NCBI GenBank assembly: GCA_902806065.1
Contig: CADCVE010000033.1
Location: 1 to 42,043, forward strand
DNA: 42,043 bases
Source of the DNA: an uncultured Rubrobacteraceae bacterium
Lineage (GTDB): Bacteria; Actinomycetota; Rubrobacteria; Rubrobacterales; Rubrobacteraceae
Direction of reading: 5' to 3'
In this document: positions 24,953-33,407 of the stretch, in pieces
Numbering within the stretch: the first letter of the stretch is position 1
Layout of the letters: every line of letters starts with the position of its first letter
Program-made: the position numbers and the translations under genes
The notes under the pieces: model-generated
Databases searched by the model: none
Told to the model about the DNA's origin: nothing
Seen by the model: only the letters and a program-made list of their open reading frames with translations

Positions 24953-26320
24953 CTAACGCGCTTGCGAGGCCGCATCGCGGGCCCAGAAGCCGTCCGGTGC
25001 GAACAGTTCCTCGACGCACTCATCGAGGATACCGGCCTCGTTGGCGAGGTCGAGGATGGTGTAGCGGCTCCGGATCATCTGCGCTCTGCGGTACGTCGCC
25101 TTGAAGTCCTCGATGCTCAGCCCGATCTCCTCGGGGCTCGTTGGGCATCCGGCGGCCCGCAGCTTCTCCCGCAACTCGTCGGCCGGCATCAACTGCTCTT
25201 GCAGTTTCTTGCTCAGATCCGGCCAGAGCTTGCCGAGCAGCTCCAGCCGTTCGCCGAGCGCGTCGGCATCTATGTACTTCGCGAGGCTCTGCTTGACGGC
25301 GGGGTTCTCTAGCGGAGGGTCGTGCGCCGCCCGTACCCTTTGCTCGACCTCCTCCGGGCCGGGCCAGTCGTGCTTTATCGCTTCGATGTCCAGGTTGGCG
25401 AGGTCGCGTTCGAGTACCCGCTCGAAGAGGGCGGCGATGGCGATGGAGCCCACTCCGACCTTGAACCCATGTGAGAGCGGCGGGTCGAGGTCCCGGCCCA
25501 GACCCTCTCCCTCCCAGAGGTGGCTGAACTGGTGCTCGGCGCCGGAGGCCGTCCGCGAAGACTGGTAAGCCTGCATCGCCAGGCCGGACATGACCAGGCC
25601 CTCGATGAGACCGTCCATCGCTTCGCTGTCACCTTCGCGCAACTCGTCCGGGGTGGAGATCCAGCCACGCAGGTGGTTCTGTACAAGATCCCAGCCGTTC
25701 TGGTCTATGGGCTCGACCCCCAAAGCGTCGGCGATCAGCCAGTCGGCCCCCGACGTCACCTTGCCGAGCAGGTCGGCGTAGCCGGCAGCGGTCATCTTGG
25801 GGGGCGCGTTTACCAGGACGTCCACGTCACCCACGACCGCGCGCGGCGCCGGGCAGGTGAGCGTCTGCTTGGCCCCATCCTTCTCTATCGAAGCGCCGAA
25901 CGCCGTATAGCCGTCCATCGAGGCGGCGGTGGCGACGTTCATGTACGGCCGGTCGCACTCGTAAGCCGCTCGCTTGGCGATGTCGTTGAGGCTTCCGGAG
26001 CCCACGGCGACCGGGATGGCGTCGTGCCCGCGCAGCGCCTCTATGAGTATCTCTATGTTGTCGTACTTGGCGTACAGAACCGGCTTGCCGGGGAAGATGT
26101 ACGGCTCGACCGTTTCGCGTCCGGCCGCTTCGAGGTTCCTCTGCACCTCCTCGCCGGCCGCCGCCCACATGTTCTCGTCCGTGACCACGACCGCTCTGGC
26201 GTCTGTTCCGAAGCTCTGCTCGAAGACTTCAGCGACCGAGGCTAGCGCGCCCTCCCCGATGTTCACCGTTTGTGTGTCGGTCGCGTTGCGTAGCGCCCCG
26301 TTCACCAGCTCTTCATTCAT
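24953..26320 (-). CDS. AraM/EgsA-family sn-glycerol-1-phosphate dehydrogenase-like protein
   Basis: NAD(P)-dependent, metal-containing dehydrogenase, 455 aa. Characterised relatives reduce DHAP to sn-glycerol-1-phosphate, the enantiomer of the GlpD/GpsA product. The nucleotide loop GSGSLNDIAKRAAY is at about 107-120. Metal-ligand regions are DGYTAFGAS, GAEHQFSHLWEGE and SHGFKVGVG. It is followed 18 bp after the next-upstream AraL-like phosphatase, the same pairing as araL-araM in the Bacillus subtilis arabinose operon. GGGAGGTAGGGC precedes the ATG. The substrate here could be a longer ketose phosphate; the family call is firm. Confidence 0.88.
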   Translation of the reverse strand: MNEELVNGALRNATDTQTVNIGEGALASVAEVFEQSFGTDARAVVVTDENMWAAAGEEVQRNLEAAGRETVEPYIFPGKPVLYAKYDNIEILIEALRGHDAIPVAVGSGSLNDIAKRAAYECDRPYMNVATAASMDGYTAFGASIEKDGAKQTLTCPAPRAVVGDVDVLVNAPPKMTAAGYADLLGKVTSGADWLIADALGVEPIDQNGWDLVQNHLRGWISTPDELREGDSEAMDGLIEGLVMSGLAMQAYQSSRTASGAEHQFSHLWEGEGLGRDLDPPLSHGFKVGVGSIAIAALFERVLERDLANLDIEAIKHDWPGPEEVEQRVRAAHDPPLENPAVKQSLAKYIDADALGERLELLGKLWPDLSKKLQEQLMPADELREKLRAAGCPTSPEEIGLSIEDFKATYRRAQMIRSRYTILDLANEAGILDECVEELFAPDGFWARDAASQAR

Positions 26321-26338
26321 GCCCTACCTCCCGCCTCT

Positions 26339-27220
26339 CTACTCATCCTCGTCGGTCCAGCCCAGTTCCTTCCACATCTGGAGAGGGATCAGGCGGTCTA
26401 TACGGTCCAGCACGTAGTCCGGCTTGTTCTTCAAGGCTTCGTCGGCGAGCATCTCGGGGGTCGTCTCGCCGGTCAGGACCACGGCAGCGGGCATCCCGGC
26501 GTCGAGGGCCATCCGGATCTCGGTGTAGAGCCTGTCGCCGGTACACACGCACTCGGCGGCGTCCAGCCCGACCATCTCCATGATGGTCTCCAGCATGATC
26601 GGGTCGGGCTTGCCGACGTTCACCTCGCACTTCGCGCCGGTGCACGCTTCTATAGCCCCGACTATGGCCGCAGCGTCGGGCTCGCCTCTTCCGCCGGGGA
26701 ACGGGCAGTAACGGTCGGGGTTGGTGGTGACGAGGCGGGCGCGCCTGTGGAACCAGATGGCGTCGAAGGCGATCTGGAGCTTCTCGTACTCGAAGGTACG
26801 GTCGTAGGAGGCGATGACGATATCTATCTCCTCAGCGTTCTCGGACATCTTTATACCGGCCTCGCGCAGCGCGTTCTTTAGAGGCTCCTCGGCGATGGGG
26901 AAGACGACCGCGTCCGGGTGGTTCTGGAGCAGCCACTGCGTCATGGTGACGACGGTGTTTACGGTCTCTTCTTTCGGCGTGGGTAGCCCGAGCTTCGTAA
27001 GCTTCTCAGAGTACATCTTTGGGTCTTTGGTAGGGTTGTTGGAGAGGAAGACTACCTTCTTGCCTTTCTCTCTTAGCGTCTCGATCAGGCGCTTCGCCCC
27101 CGGCAACAACTCGTCTCCCAAATAGATGGTGCCGTCGAGGTCGAAGATGTAGCCTTCGTAGAGCCTGTCCGGGACCTTTAAGAGGCCAGCGGGAAAGGTT
27201 TGCGCGCTTTTCTCCGGCAT
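26339..27220 (-). CDS. HAD-IIA family phosphatase (NagD/AraL-like)
   Basis: Phosphatase with the type C2 cap, 293 aa. Motif I IFDLDGTIYLGDELLPGA begins at 25 (Asp27, Asp29). FLSNNPTKD (motif II), VGKPDPIMLE (motif III Lys) and CTGDRLYTEIRMALDAGM (motif IV) are intact. AraL of Bacillus, a sugar-phosphate detoxifying phosphatase, has the same architecture and the same araM neighbour. A housekeeping role removing dead-end sugar phosphates made by the promiscuous kinases of this cluster is reasonable (inference). Confidence 0.9.
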   Translation of the reverse strand: MPEKSAQTFPAGLLKVPDRLYEGYIFDLDGTIYLGDELLPGAKRLIETLREKGKKVVFLSNNPTKDPKMYSEKLTKLGLPTPKEETVNTVVTMTQWLLQNHPDAVVFPIAEEPLKNALREAGIKMSENAEEIDIVIASYDRTFEYEKLQIAFDAIWFHRRARLVTTNPDRYCPFPGGRGEPDAAAIVGAIEACTGAKCEVNVGKPDPIMLETIMEMVGLDAAECVCTGDRLYTEIRMALDAGMPAAVVLTGETTPEMLADEALKNKPDYVLDRIDRLIPLQMWKELGWTDEDE

Positions 27221-27309
27221 CCTAATCTCTTCTCTTGGGCTTGCTAGCCTCGGCGGTCATGAGATCTCTTCTCCTCTTCGTGGCCTTTCCCGACTCCCAA
27301 CTCTCTGGG

Positions 27310-27680
27310 CGCTTCGCGCCCCTATCACGGCAACCTTTATGCCTTCACCGCCGGCGGATATTCTCAGTATCCTTCCCGGCGTCCGCAAGCGGGAAGCAAT
27401 GCATAACCATCCGCTCCGTCGCGACGCGGCCGGACTCGATCACCCCGGTCTCGTAGCCCCGGACGTTCCTTCCGACCTCGGTCAAGTAGCCGGCCACCTC
27501 GTGCCCGGGGACGATACCCCGGCCGATCTCGCGCGTCTTCTCGCCGCGAAGGATACGCAAGTCGGTGCCGCAGACGGTGTTGGCCCCCACCTTCACGAGG
27601 ACTTGGGCCGGTCCTATCTCCGGCATCTCCACCTCCCCGACCTCCAGGTGGCCGGGGTCGCGGAACACGGCCCCAATCAT
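27310..27680 (-). pseudogene. MDR zinc dehydrogenase with internal deletion and frameshift
   Basis: Residues 1-80 align without gaps to the intact MDR dehydrogenase at 36576-37628 (shared VGANTVCGTD, LRGEKT, GHE, GYE-GV). The frame then jumps to IESGRV and FPL, which in the intact protein lie near residue 305: about 225 codons are missing. That removes the structural-zinc cysteines and the Rossmann fold. The open frame ends at 27345, but the expected C-terminus GEGIKVAVI appears a little further on in another frame, showing a second lesion. It starts 7 bp after the FGGY kinase. A GC hairpin GGGCGC/GCGCCC (27307-27321) lies at its end. It is not functional as a dehydrogenase. Confidence 0.85.
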
Positions 27681-27687
27681 AAAGACC

Positions 27688-29259
27688 CTAAGCCTCCGCC
27701 GTGGCCTTGCCGCCGCTCGCGACGTGCCTGACCGTCTCGTGCATCAGCTCCTTCATCTGCGGATAGGTCTCGACGTACCTGTCCACGTAGAACTGGTATT
27801 CTTCGTGAGCGCTCTCATCCGGCTCGATGGTGCGTTCGGTGTGCACCATGTTCTCTACGGCTGTCTGGATGTCCGGGTAAGCCCCCGCACCCACCGCCGC
27901 CAGCATCGCCGAGCCCAAGACCGCGCCGTCCTCAACCTGCGTAAAGGAGATTGGGAGGTTGCAGACGTCCGAGTGCATCTGCATCCATAGTTCGCTCTTG
28001 GTCGGACCTCCCGCCACGACTATCTCCCTGGGCTCAAAGTCGTTCTCGCGCATGATGCGGAAGATGTGCTCGGTGCCGTAGCAGACCCCCTCGACGATCG
28101 CCCGGAAGAGGTGTCCTTCAGTGTGGCTCAAAGAGAGGCCCCACATCATTCCCCGAGCCTCGGGGTCAGTGTAGGGGGTACGGTTGCCCTGGAAGTAGTC
28201 TATGACGACGAGCCCATCGGAGCCGATAGGCACGTCGCGAGCCATCTCGTTCAGGATGTCATAAGGGTCCATCCCGCGCTTTTCGGCCTCGGCCAGTGCT
28301 TTCACCGCGAACCGGTTCTTGAACCATGCGACGATGGAGCCGGTGGAGACCTGCCCGCCCTCGACGGTGTACTGGCCGGGGATCATGGCGTCTGTGTAGG
28401 CGCCGAAGAAACCCTGGCCGTGAATTGGCTCCGAGGTTTGTCCGATCATGACGTGCGAAGATCCGGTGATAAGCGCCAGCTTGCCAGGCTCCACCACCCC
28501 GAGCCCCAGCGCCGCCACGAAGGCGTCGACTCCACCTTCGGCGACCGGCGTCCCTTGTTTTAAGCCCAGTTTCTCGGCTGCCCATTTGCTCAGGCCTCCG
28601 ACCACCTCACCCTGGTTCAACACCTTCTGGGGGAACTTGTCTAGCACGTCCTCGATGCCCACGGCCGCGTAGAGGCTCTCCGGCCAGCCGCCCTCGTTAC
28701 GGTCGTAGTACCAGCGTATGCTCGTGTTACTTATGGAGGCTGTCCACTCCCCGGTTAGCTTGTGGGTCATCCAGTCCTGATACTCGCAGATGTGCCTGGC
28801 GCCGTTGTAGATTTCGGGCTCGTTCTCCTTGAGCCAGAGGGCCTTGGAGGGCATCCACTCGGCGGAGACCGCCCCGTAGCCGTTGTACTTGAGCGCCGGA
28901 TCACCGGTCTCGCCGATCCGCCTGGCTTGATCGGCGGCGCGCACGTCCATCCAGATGATCGCCGGACGCATGTGCCGGTCGTTCTTGTCCATAGCGACCA
29001 CCGTGCAACTCGTGGTGTCCATAGAGATGCCTTCTATCTCCTCCGCAGAGATACCACTCTGCTCAAGCGCCTTCCTCGACGCCGAAACCAGGCTCGACCA
29101 CCACTCATCCGGGTCCTGCTCGGCCCAACCGGGACGCGGGTGCTCGAGAGAGTACGGTTCGCCAGCGAATACAACCGGTGTGCCCTCCCGATCGAAGATG
29201 CCCACCCTAACACTCTCCGTTCCGCCATCTATCCCCATAAAGTACGGGCCCTCTGCCAT
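27688..29259 (-). CDS. FGGY-family carbohydrate kinase (ribulokinase-like), paralogue 2
   Basis: 523 aa from the ATG of MAEGPYFMGI, chosen because GGAAAGGAAGG lies upstream; a longer open frame to 29358 crosses the promoter. FGGY marks are GIDGGTESVRVGIF (9-22), ISMDTTSCTVVAMD, IWMDVRAADQA, catalytic-base segment EGGVDAFVAALG, AGGPTKSELWMQM and GAVLGSAMLAAVG. It is closely related over its full length to the kinase at 16616-18190. It is the first gene of the minus block, directly under the divergent control region, and is followed by the broken MDR dehydrogenase. Confidence 0.9.
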   Translation of the reverse strand: MAEGPYFMGIDGGTESVRVGIFDREGTPVVFAGEPYSLEHPRPGWAEQDPDEWWSSLVSASRKALEQSGISAEEIEGISMDTTSCTVVAMDKNDRHMRPAIIWMDVRAADQARRIGETGDPALKYNGYGAVSAEWMPSKALWLKENEPEIYNGARHICEYQDWMTHKLTGEWTASISNTSIRWYYDRNEGGWPESLYAAVGIEDVLDKFPQKVLNQGEVVGGLSKWAAEKLGLKQGTPVAEGGVDAFVAALGLGVVEPGKLALITGSSHVMIGQTSEPIHGQGFFGAYTDAMIPGQYTVEGGQVSTGSIVAWFKNRFAVKALAEAEKRGMDPYDILNEMARDVPIGSDGLVVIDYFQGNRTPYTDPEARGMMWGLSLSHTEGHLFRAIVEGVCYGTEHIFRIMRENDFEPREIVVAGGPTKSELWMQMHSDVCNLPISFTQVEDGAVLGSAMLAAVGAGAYPDIQTAVENMVHTERTIEPDESAHEEYQFYVDRYVETYPQMKELMHETVRHVASGGKATAEA

Positions 29260-29302
29260 TGCTTGCCTTCCTTTCCCCAAAGGATCGCAACTCTTCTCAC
29301 CA

Positions 29303-29331
29303 AAGATATTACATCGTCCGCCTTGCGTCAA
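29303..29331 (-). promoter_or_regulatory. Probable promoter of the minus-strand gene block
   Basis: On the minus strand TTGACG (29331-29326) and TATCTT (29308-29303) are separated by 17 bp, a sigma-70-like layout. It lies about 45-70 bp before the FGGY kinase ATG. The -35 hexamer sits inside the left arm of the inverted repeat listed next, so a repressor bound there could block it. TAATAT next to the -10 is an alternative with poorer spacing. Confidence 0.5.
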
Positions 29332-29359
29332 ATGAGCAAAGTTTGGATATTTGTGCAAG
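29322..29359. promoter_or_regulatory. Candidate SorC-regulator operator (inverted repeat)
   Basis: Arms CTTGCGTCAAAT (29322-29333) and ATTTGTGCAAG (29349-29359) are inverted copies differing by a one-base indel and one substitution, with 15 bp between. A further GCAAA/TTTG half-site lies inside. The repeat sits in the divergent region between the minus block and the SorC regulator and overlaps the minus promoter. SorC proteins are tetramers that bind such spaced repeats, so auto- and cluster regulation is likely (inference). Confidence 0.45.
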
Positions 29360-29517
29360 ACGGGCGTGTGAGGACGCTTGGCGTGGTCCCTACGGAGGGG
29401 GCATAAGAAAATGCTAGACTAGCAACGAGAAGTGGCAAAGTTGTATCTATGCCCGAAACGGAAGTGGCGGGCCGTTCATTCCAGCATCGAGCTGGTGTTA
29501 GTCTGGAGGGTATTGAG

Positions 29518-30558
29518 GTGACGCGGCAGCGTCGGACAGCTTTATCCGAGGATGAGTCGCTGCTGTTGGCCGAAGTGGCGCAGCTTTACTACATCAAGGA
29601 TTTTACCCAGGAGCAGATCGCACAGCGTATAGGCGTATCGAGGTCCAACGTCTCGCGGATGCTTAAAGAAGCCCGAGAACAGGGGATGGTCGAGATAAGC
29701 ATCCACTCGCCATTGAGGACCGCACCTGGTTTGCAGGAGAAGCTCGTAGAGCGGCTGGGCCTGCGCGAGTGTCTCGTCCTGGCCGAACTGGATTTGGACT
29801 CCCGGACCTTTGAGGCCACCAACAACGTCAGCCAGGTGGCGGCGCTGGCCGCGCGGTACTTGCAGGAGAACACCGATCAGGGCGACATCGTGGGCCTCGG
29901 TTGGAGCAGGAGCGTCCATTACGTGGTGCGTAGCAAGTTCTTGCGAGAGAAGCGGGACGTGACCGTGGTGCAGCTGGCGGGCAGCATCGGGGGCAGCATA
30001 ACCGAGCTCGATGGTATTGCCATCACCGCGTTTCTTGCGGACGTGTGGGGGGCGAGCGCGCACTACCTGCACGCGCCGATGCTCGTGTCGGAGGCAGCGG
30101 TGCGAAACGGCCTGTTGCACGACCCGCACATCAGCAAGACCCTGGAGATAGCCCGGCGAGCCGACAGTATCGTGGTGGGGATCGGCAGCATGGATGAAGA
30201 TAACGGGCAGTACCGCACAGGGTATTGCAGCAAAGCGGATCTGGATTACATCCAGAACCAGGGAGGGGTCGCCGAAGTCTGCGGCTCTCACATCTCGCGC
30301 GAAGGGTCCCTAATCCCGTTGGAGATGCACGAGCGCACGATAGCCGTAGGTTTCGAAGAGATGAAACGCATACCGAACCGTATCGGAGTGAGCTCAGGGT
30401 CCCACAAGCCGCTGGCGAACATCGGCGCGGCGCGTTCGGGCGTGCTCAACGTCCTGGTCACGGACGAAGACACGGCCAGGATGATGCTGGACATCCTAGA
30501 CGCCGAAGTCTCCGCGAGCCCTGCAACGGACAGCGATGCGGAGCTTACCAGGAGTTGA
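29518..30558 (+). CDS. SorC/DeoR-family sugar-responsive transcriptional regulator
   Basis: DNA-binding regulator with an N-terminal helix-turn-helix (DFTQEQIAQRIGVSRSNVSR, about residues 28-47) and a C-terminal sugar-phosphate effector domain. The domain is of the SorC type: GLGWSRSVHYVV, VVQLAGSIGGS, VVGIGSMDE. I prefer the GTG at 29518 (346 aa) because GGAGGG lies 7 nt upstream. An ATG at 29449 would add 23 residues without a good ribosome site or family similarity. It is the only regulator in the cluster and is divergent from the minus block. Family effectors are phosphorylated sugars. LsrR and CggR are relatives. It probably controls both arms (inference). Confidence 0.88.
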   Translation: MTRQRRTALSEDESLLLAEVAQLYYIKDFTQEQIAQRIGVSRSNVSRMLKEAREQGMVEISIHSPLRTAPGLQEKLVERLGLRECLVLAELDLDSRTFEATNNVSQVAALAARYLQENTDQGDIVGLGWSRSVHYVVRSKFLREKRDVTVVQLAGSIGGSITELDGIAITAFLADVWGASAHYLHAPMLVSEAAVRNGLLHDPHISKTLEIARRADSIVVGIGSMDEDNGQYRTGYCSKADLDYIQNQGGVAEVCGSHISREGSLIPLEMHERTIAVGFEEMKRIPNRIGVSSGSHKPLANIGAARSGVLNVLVTDEDTARMMLDILDAEVSASPATDSDAELTRS

Positions 30559-30731
30559 AACCAGCGAATACCGCGGGAGGCTGCGAATCGATGCCGGAGA
30601 AACTCGTAACGGGGTCTTCGGGTGGTGCGGCCGTGGCGGAGGCTCTATGATGTATGAGGCGCTTTTGGGGAAAGCCTTGGGACTCTTGGCGGCAGAATGC
30701 CGGAGAGGTATGGGAAAGGGGATGGTCTATC

Positions 30732-32252
30732 GTGGCCTCCACAGATTACGTGATCGGGGTAGATTGCTCGACGACGGCGACCAAGGCCGTGGTCTGGGAC
30801 AGTAGGGGTAGGGAGGTTGCCGAAGGACGAGCTACCTTCGATCTGTCGAGCCCGCAGCCGGATTGGGGCGAGCAGAACGCCGAGGATTGGTGGGAGTCTA
30901 CGAAGACCGCCTTGAGGCGCGCCGCGCAGGTTGTGGACACGAGGAGGATCGGGGCCATCGGCATCACCCACCAGCGCGAGACCTTCGTGTGCCTCAACGA
31001 GAACGACCACCCGATACGGCCCGCCATCCTGTGGCTCGACTCGCGCCCGCGCGAAGAGGTCGCAAAGTACGGCTCCAAAGAGGTACACAGGATCACGGGC
31101 AAGCCGCCGAACCCGACGCCGGGCTTCTACAAGATGCTGTGGCTCAAAGAGCACGAGCCGACGACCCTGGAGCAGTCTGCCAGGGTAGTGGACGTACACG
31201 CCTTCCTGGTACACCGCATGACCGGACACTGGCGCACCTCGTGGGCGACCGCCGATCCTCTGGGGCTCGTGGACATGGAGTCCTTCGATTGGTCGGATAA
31301 GCTACTCGACATGGTTGGTCTTGGCCGCGAGCAGATGTGTGAACTGTACGCGCCGGGGGAGGTAATCGGGGAGCTAAAAGACGACGTGGCCCGCGAGATC
31401 GGCCTGCCGGCAGGACTGCCCATCATAAGCGGCGTTGGGGACGGCCAGGCCGCAGGGCTCGGGTCCAACATCACCGAGCCGGGCCGGGCATACCTGAACC
31501 TCGGTACGGCCGTCGTCTCCGGGACGTACAGCGCGACCTACAGCTGGGGCAACGAGTACAGGGTGCTCTCGGGTCCTATCCCGAGGACTTACACTCTGGA
31601 GACCCTGCTTGCCGCCGGGACGTATACGGTGAGCTGGTTCGTCGAGAAGTTCTCCGGACTCGACGCTAAGGGCCTCGGGCTCGACCTCACGACCGAGCAG
31701 ATCCTGGAGACCGCCGCCGCCCAACTGGACCCGGGCTCGAGCGGCCTCCTGGCGGTCCCGTACTGGAACAACGCGCTCACGCCGTACTGGGACTTCAATG
31801 CGCGCGGCATCCTGGTCGGCATGACCGGGGCGCACGGCAAGGCGCACGTCTACCGCGCCATCCTGGAAGGCATCGCCTTCGAGCAGCGCCTGATGACCGA
31901 CGGCGCGGAGTCGGGGCTCGAGAAGCCCGTGGAGCACGTCGTCGCGCTGGGCGGCGGGGCGCAGAGCTCGCTGTGGTGCCAGATCATCGCGGACATCATG
32001 CAGCGACCGGTCGCGGTCGCTCAGGAGACGGAGAGCACCTGCCTCGGCTCCGGGATGCTCGCCGCCGCGGCGTCCGGCGTACACGAAGGCATCCGGGAAG
32101 CGGCGGAGGCCATGAGCGGAGAGGGCGCCCGCTACGAGCCCGACGAAAAAAGGGCCGCCGTCTACGACCGGATCTACGGCGTCTACAAGGAGATATACCC
32201 GAGCCTCCGCCCGCTCTTCCCGAAGCTCTCCGACGCTCTGAAGGATACGTAA
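30732..32252 (+). CDS. FGGY-family carbohydrate kinase (xylulokinase/glycerol-kinase-like)
   Basis: 506 aa from the GTG at 30732 (product begins with ASTDYVIGVDCS); AAAGGGGATGG lies upstream. A longer open frame from 30654 has no similarity in its extra residues. Motifs are GVDCSTTATKAVVWD, the glycerol-kinase-like ITHQRET, ILWLDSRPREE, the base region SGVGDGQAAGLGS, and the C-terminal GGGAQSSLWCQII with TCLGSGMLAAAAS. It shows mixed features of glycerol kinase and xylulokinase, so the substrate is not assigned. It follows the SorC gene by 173 bp and is followed by a class II aldolase 25 bp later. Confidence 0.88.
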   Translation: MASTDYVIGVDCSTTATKAVVWDSRGREVAEGRATFDLSSPQPDWGEQNAEDWWESTKTALRRAAQVVDTRRIGAIGITHQRETFVCLNENDHPIRPAILWLDSRPREEVAKYGSKEVHRITGKPPNPTPGFYKMLWLKEHEPTTLEQSARVVDVHAFLVHRMTGHWRTSWATADPLGLVDMESFDWSDKLLDMVGLGREQMCELYAPGEVIGELKDDVAREIGLPAGLPIISGVGDGQAAGLGSNITEPGRAYLNLGTAVVSGTYSATYSWGNEYRVLSGPIPRTYTLETLLAAGTYTVSWFVEKFSGLDAKGLGLDLTTEQILETAAAQLDPGSSGLLAVPYWNNALTPYWDFNARGILVGMTGAHGKAHVYRAILEGIAFEQRLMTDGAESGLEKPVEHVVALGGGAQSSLWCQIIADIMQRPVAVAQETESTCLGSGMLAAAASGVHEGIREAAEAMSGEGARYEPDEKRAAVYDRIYGVYKEIYPSLRPLFPKLSDALKDT

Positions 32253-32277
32253 CAAGCCTCTAGAGGACACGCGCGAG

Positions 32278-33123
32278 TTGTACGAGACGCGTTTCGCCGA
32301 GGTACTGAATAGTGCGCGGGAAACCCGCAAGGCCGTCGGCTCGTTCACCTGCTACAACCTCGAGGAGCTGGAGGCCGTGATCCGGGCGGCGGAGCGCCGC
32401 AAGGCTCCAGTCATCGTGCTCGTCAGCCCGTCTTCCTTCCGGAGCGCCGGTGGCAAGAGGCTCGTGCGTGGCTTTAAGGCTGCCGGTGCACACTCTTCCG
32501 TCGAAGTCCTCGTCCAACTAGACCACGTCACGGAGAGAAGCTCCATCGAACGCGCCGCCGAATGCGGCGTAGACGCCGTTATGGCCGATGGCTCGAAGCT
32601 GCCTTTTCGGGAGAACCTGGCGTTCACTGCGGAGGTGGCGCGCTCCATGCGGCCACGCGGTATCGGGGTGGAGGCCGAGCTCGGCAGGGTCGAGGGTCAG
32701 GAGGACCGGACGGGCGAGGCGCTGGCCGGCGCCATGACCGAGCCGGACGAGGCCGTGGAGTTCGCCGAGAAGAGCGGTGCCGATTGCCTAGCGATCGCGG
32801 TCGGCAACGTCCACGGGAATTACTCCGGTACCCCCTCGCTCGACTGGGAGCGGCTCGCCGAGATCCGGGACCGCCTCCCGCTCGCACTCTCCCTCCATGG
32901 GGCCTCCGGACTCCCGGATGACGACCTGCGCCGTGCGATCTCTTGCGGCGTCGCAAAGACGAACGTCAACACTGAGTTGAGAGCCGCGTACTTCGGTTGC
33001 CTGGAGAAAGAGCTCGGCCCAGCCTCGGAAACACTCGATCTCAAACGGCTCGGTGATCATCTCACCGACGCCATTACGGAGGTCGTAGAGGCAAAGCTGC
33101 GCGTCTTTGGCTGGACCGATTAG
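32278..33123 (+). CDS. Class II ketose-bisphosphate aldolase (GatY/KbaY/FbaA family)
   Basis: Zinc-dependent retro-aldolase releasing DHAP. 281 aa, the length of tagatose-bisphosphate aldolases. The catalytic Asp82 and metal ligand His83 are in VQLDHVTE. EAELGRVEGQED, GNVHGNYSG and LSLHGASGLPDDDLRRAI supply the other zinc and phosphate contacts, and VAKTNVNTELR closes the site. The start is TTG at 32278 with AGAGGA about 10 nt upstream, 25 bp after the kinase stop. Only distantly similar to the other class II aldolase in the window (9786-10814), so it probably takes a different ketose phosphate. Confidence 0.88.
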   Translation: MYETRFAEVLNSARETRKAVGSFTCYNLEELEAVIRAAERRKAPVIVLVSPSSFRSAGGKRLVRGFKAAGAHSSVEVLVQLDHVTERSSIERAAECGVDAVMADGSKLPFRENLAFTAEVARSMRPRGIGVEAELGRVEGQEDRTGEALAGAMTEPDEAVEFAEKSGADCLAIAVGNVHGNYSGTPSLDWERLAEIRDRLPLALSLHGASGLPDDDLRRAISCGVAKTNVNTELRAAYFGCLEKELGPASETLDLKRLGDHLTDAITEVVEAKLRVFGWTD

Positions 33124-33407
33124 AACACCTCGAACGTCTAACGAGCAGAGAAACAAGAGCTGTGGTTGATCTCCTCCGTCTTGGCGACCCTCGGCGAAGA
33201 GCTACCGCCACGAAACTGCGGGCTCTGCATAGCGCTCCGCGCTATTTGGCGACTGATTTCGACATCGCCGTTCGCCCTGGGACGGCCTCTCCGCGAGCTT
33301 ATCGAGGCCCTTCTCCGTGCGGCCGGTCGTGTTTGCTCCACCCGAAACCTTTCTGCTAGAGTGAGGTTGGGAGAGTTTTTGGTTCGCGAGAGGATGGGAG
33401 GCGCGGG
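33124..33407 (+). other. 284-bp intergenic region with a candidate promoter
   Basis: No convincing gene. A 6-bp hairpin TAGCGC/GCGCTA with a 3-nt loop (33230-33244), followed by ATTT, may end the aldolase transcript. A possible promoter TTGCTC (33333-33338), 18 bp, TAGAGT (33357-33362, preceded by TGC) precedes the MDR gene at 33408. Reading frames through here lack protein character. Confidence 0.35.

Noticed and set aside
27221-27260. 12-codon frame before the AraL-like gene (MTAEASKPKRRD)
   Set aside because: Too short, no family; the ribosome site could equally serve the next gene.
467-30558. Autoinducer-2 (Lsr) uptake and breakdown system
   Set aside because: SorC regulator, FGGY kinase and DhnA protein fit, but LsrG and the LsrABCD transporter are absent and the kinases look like sugar kinases.
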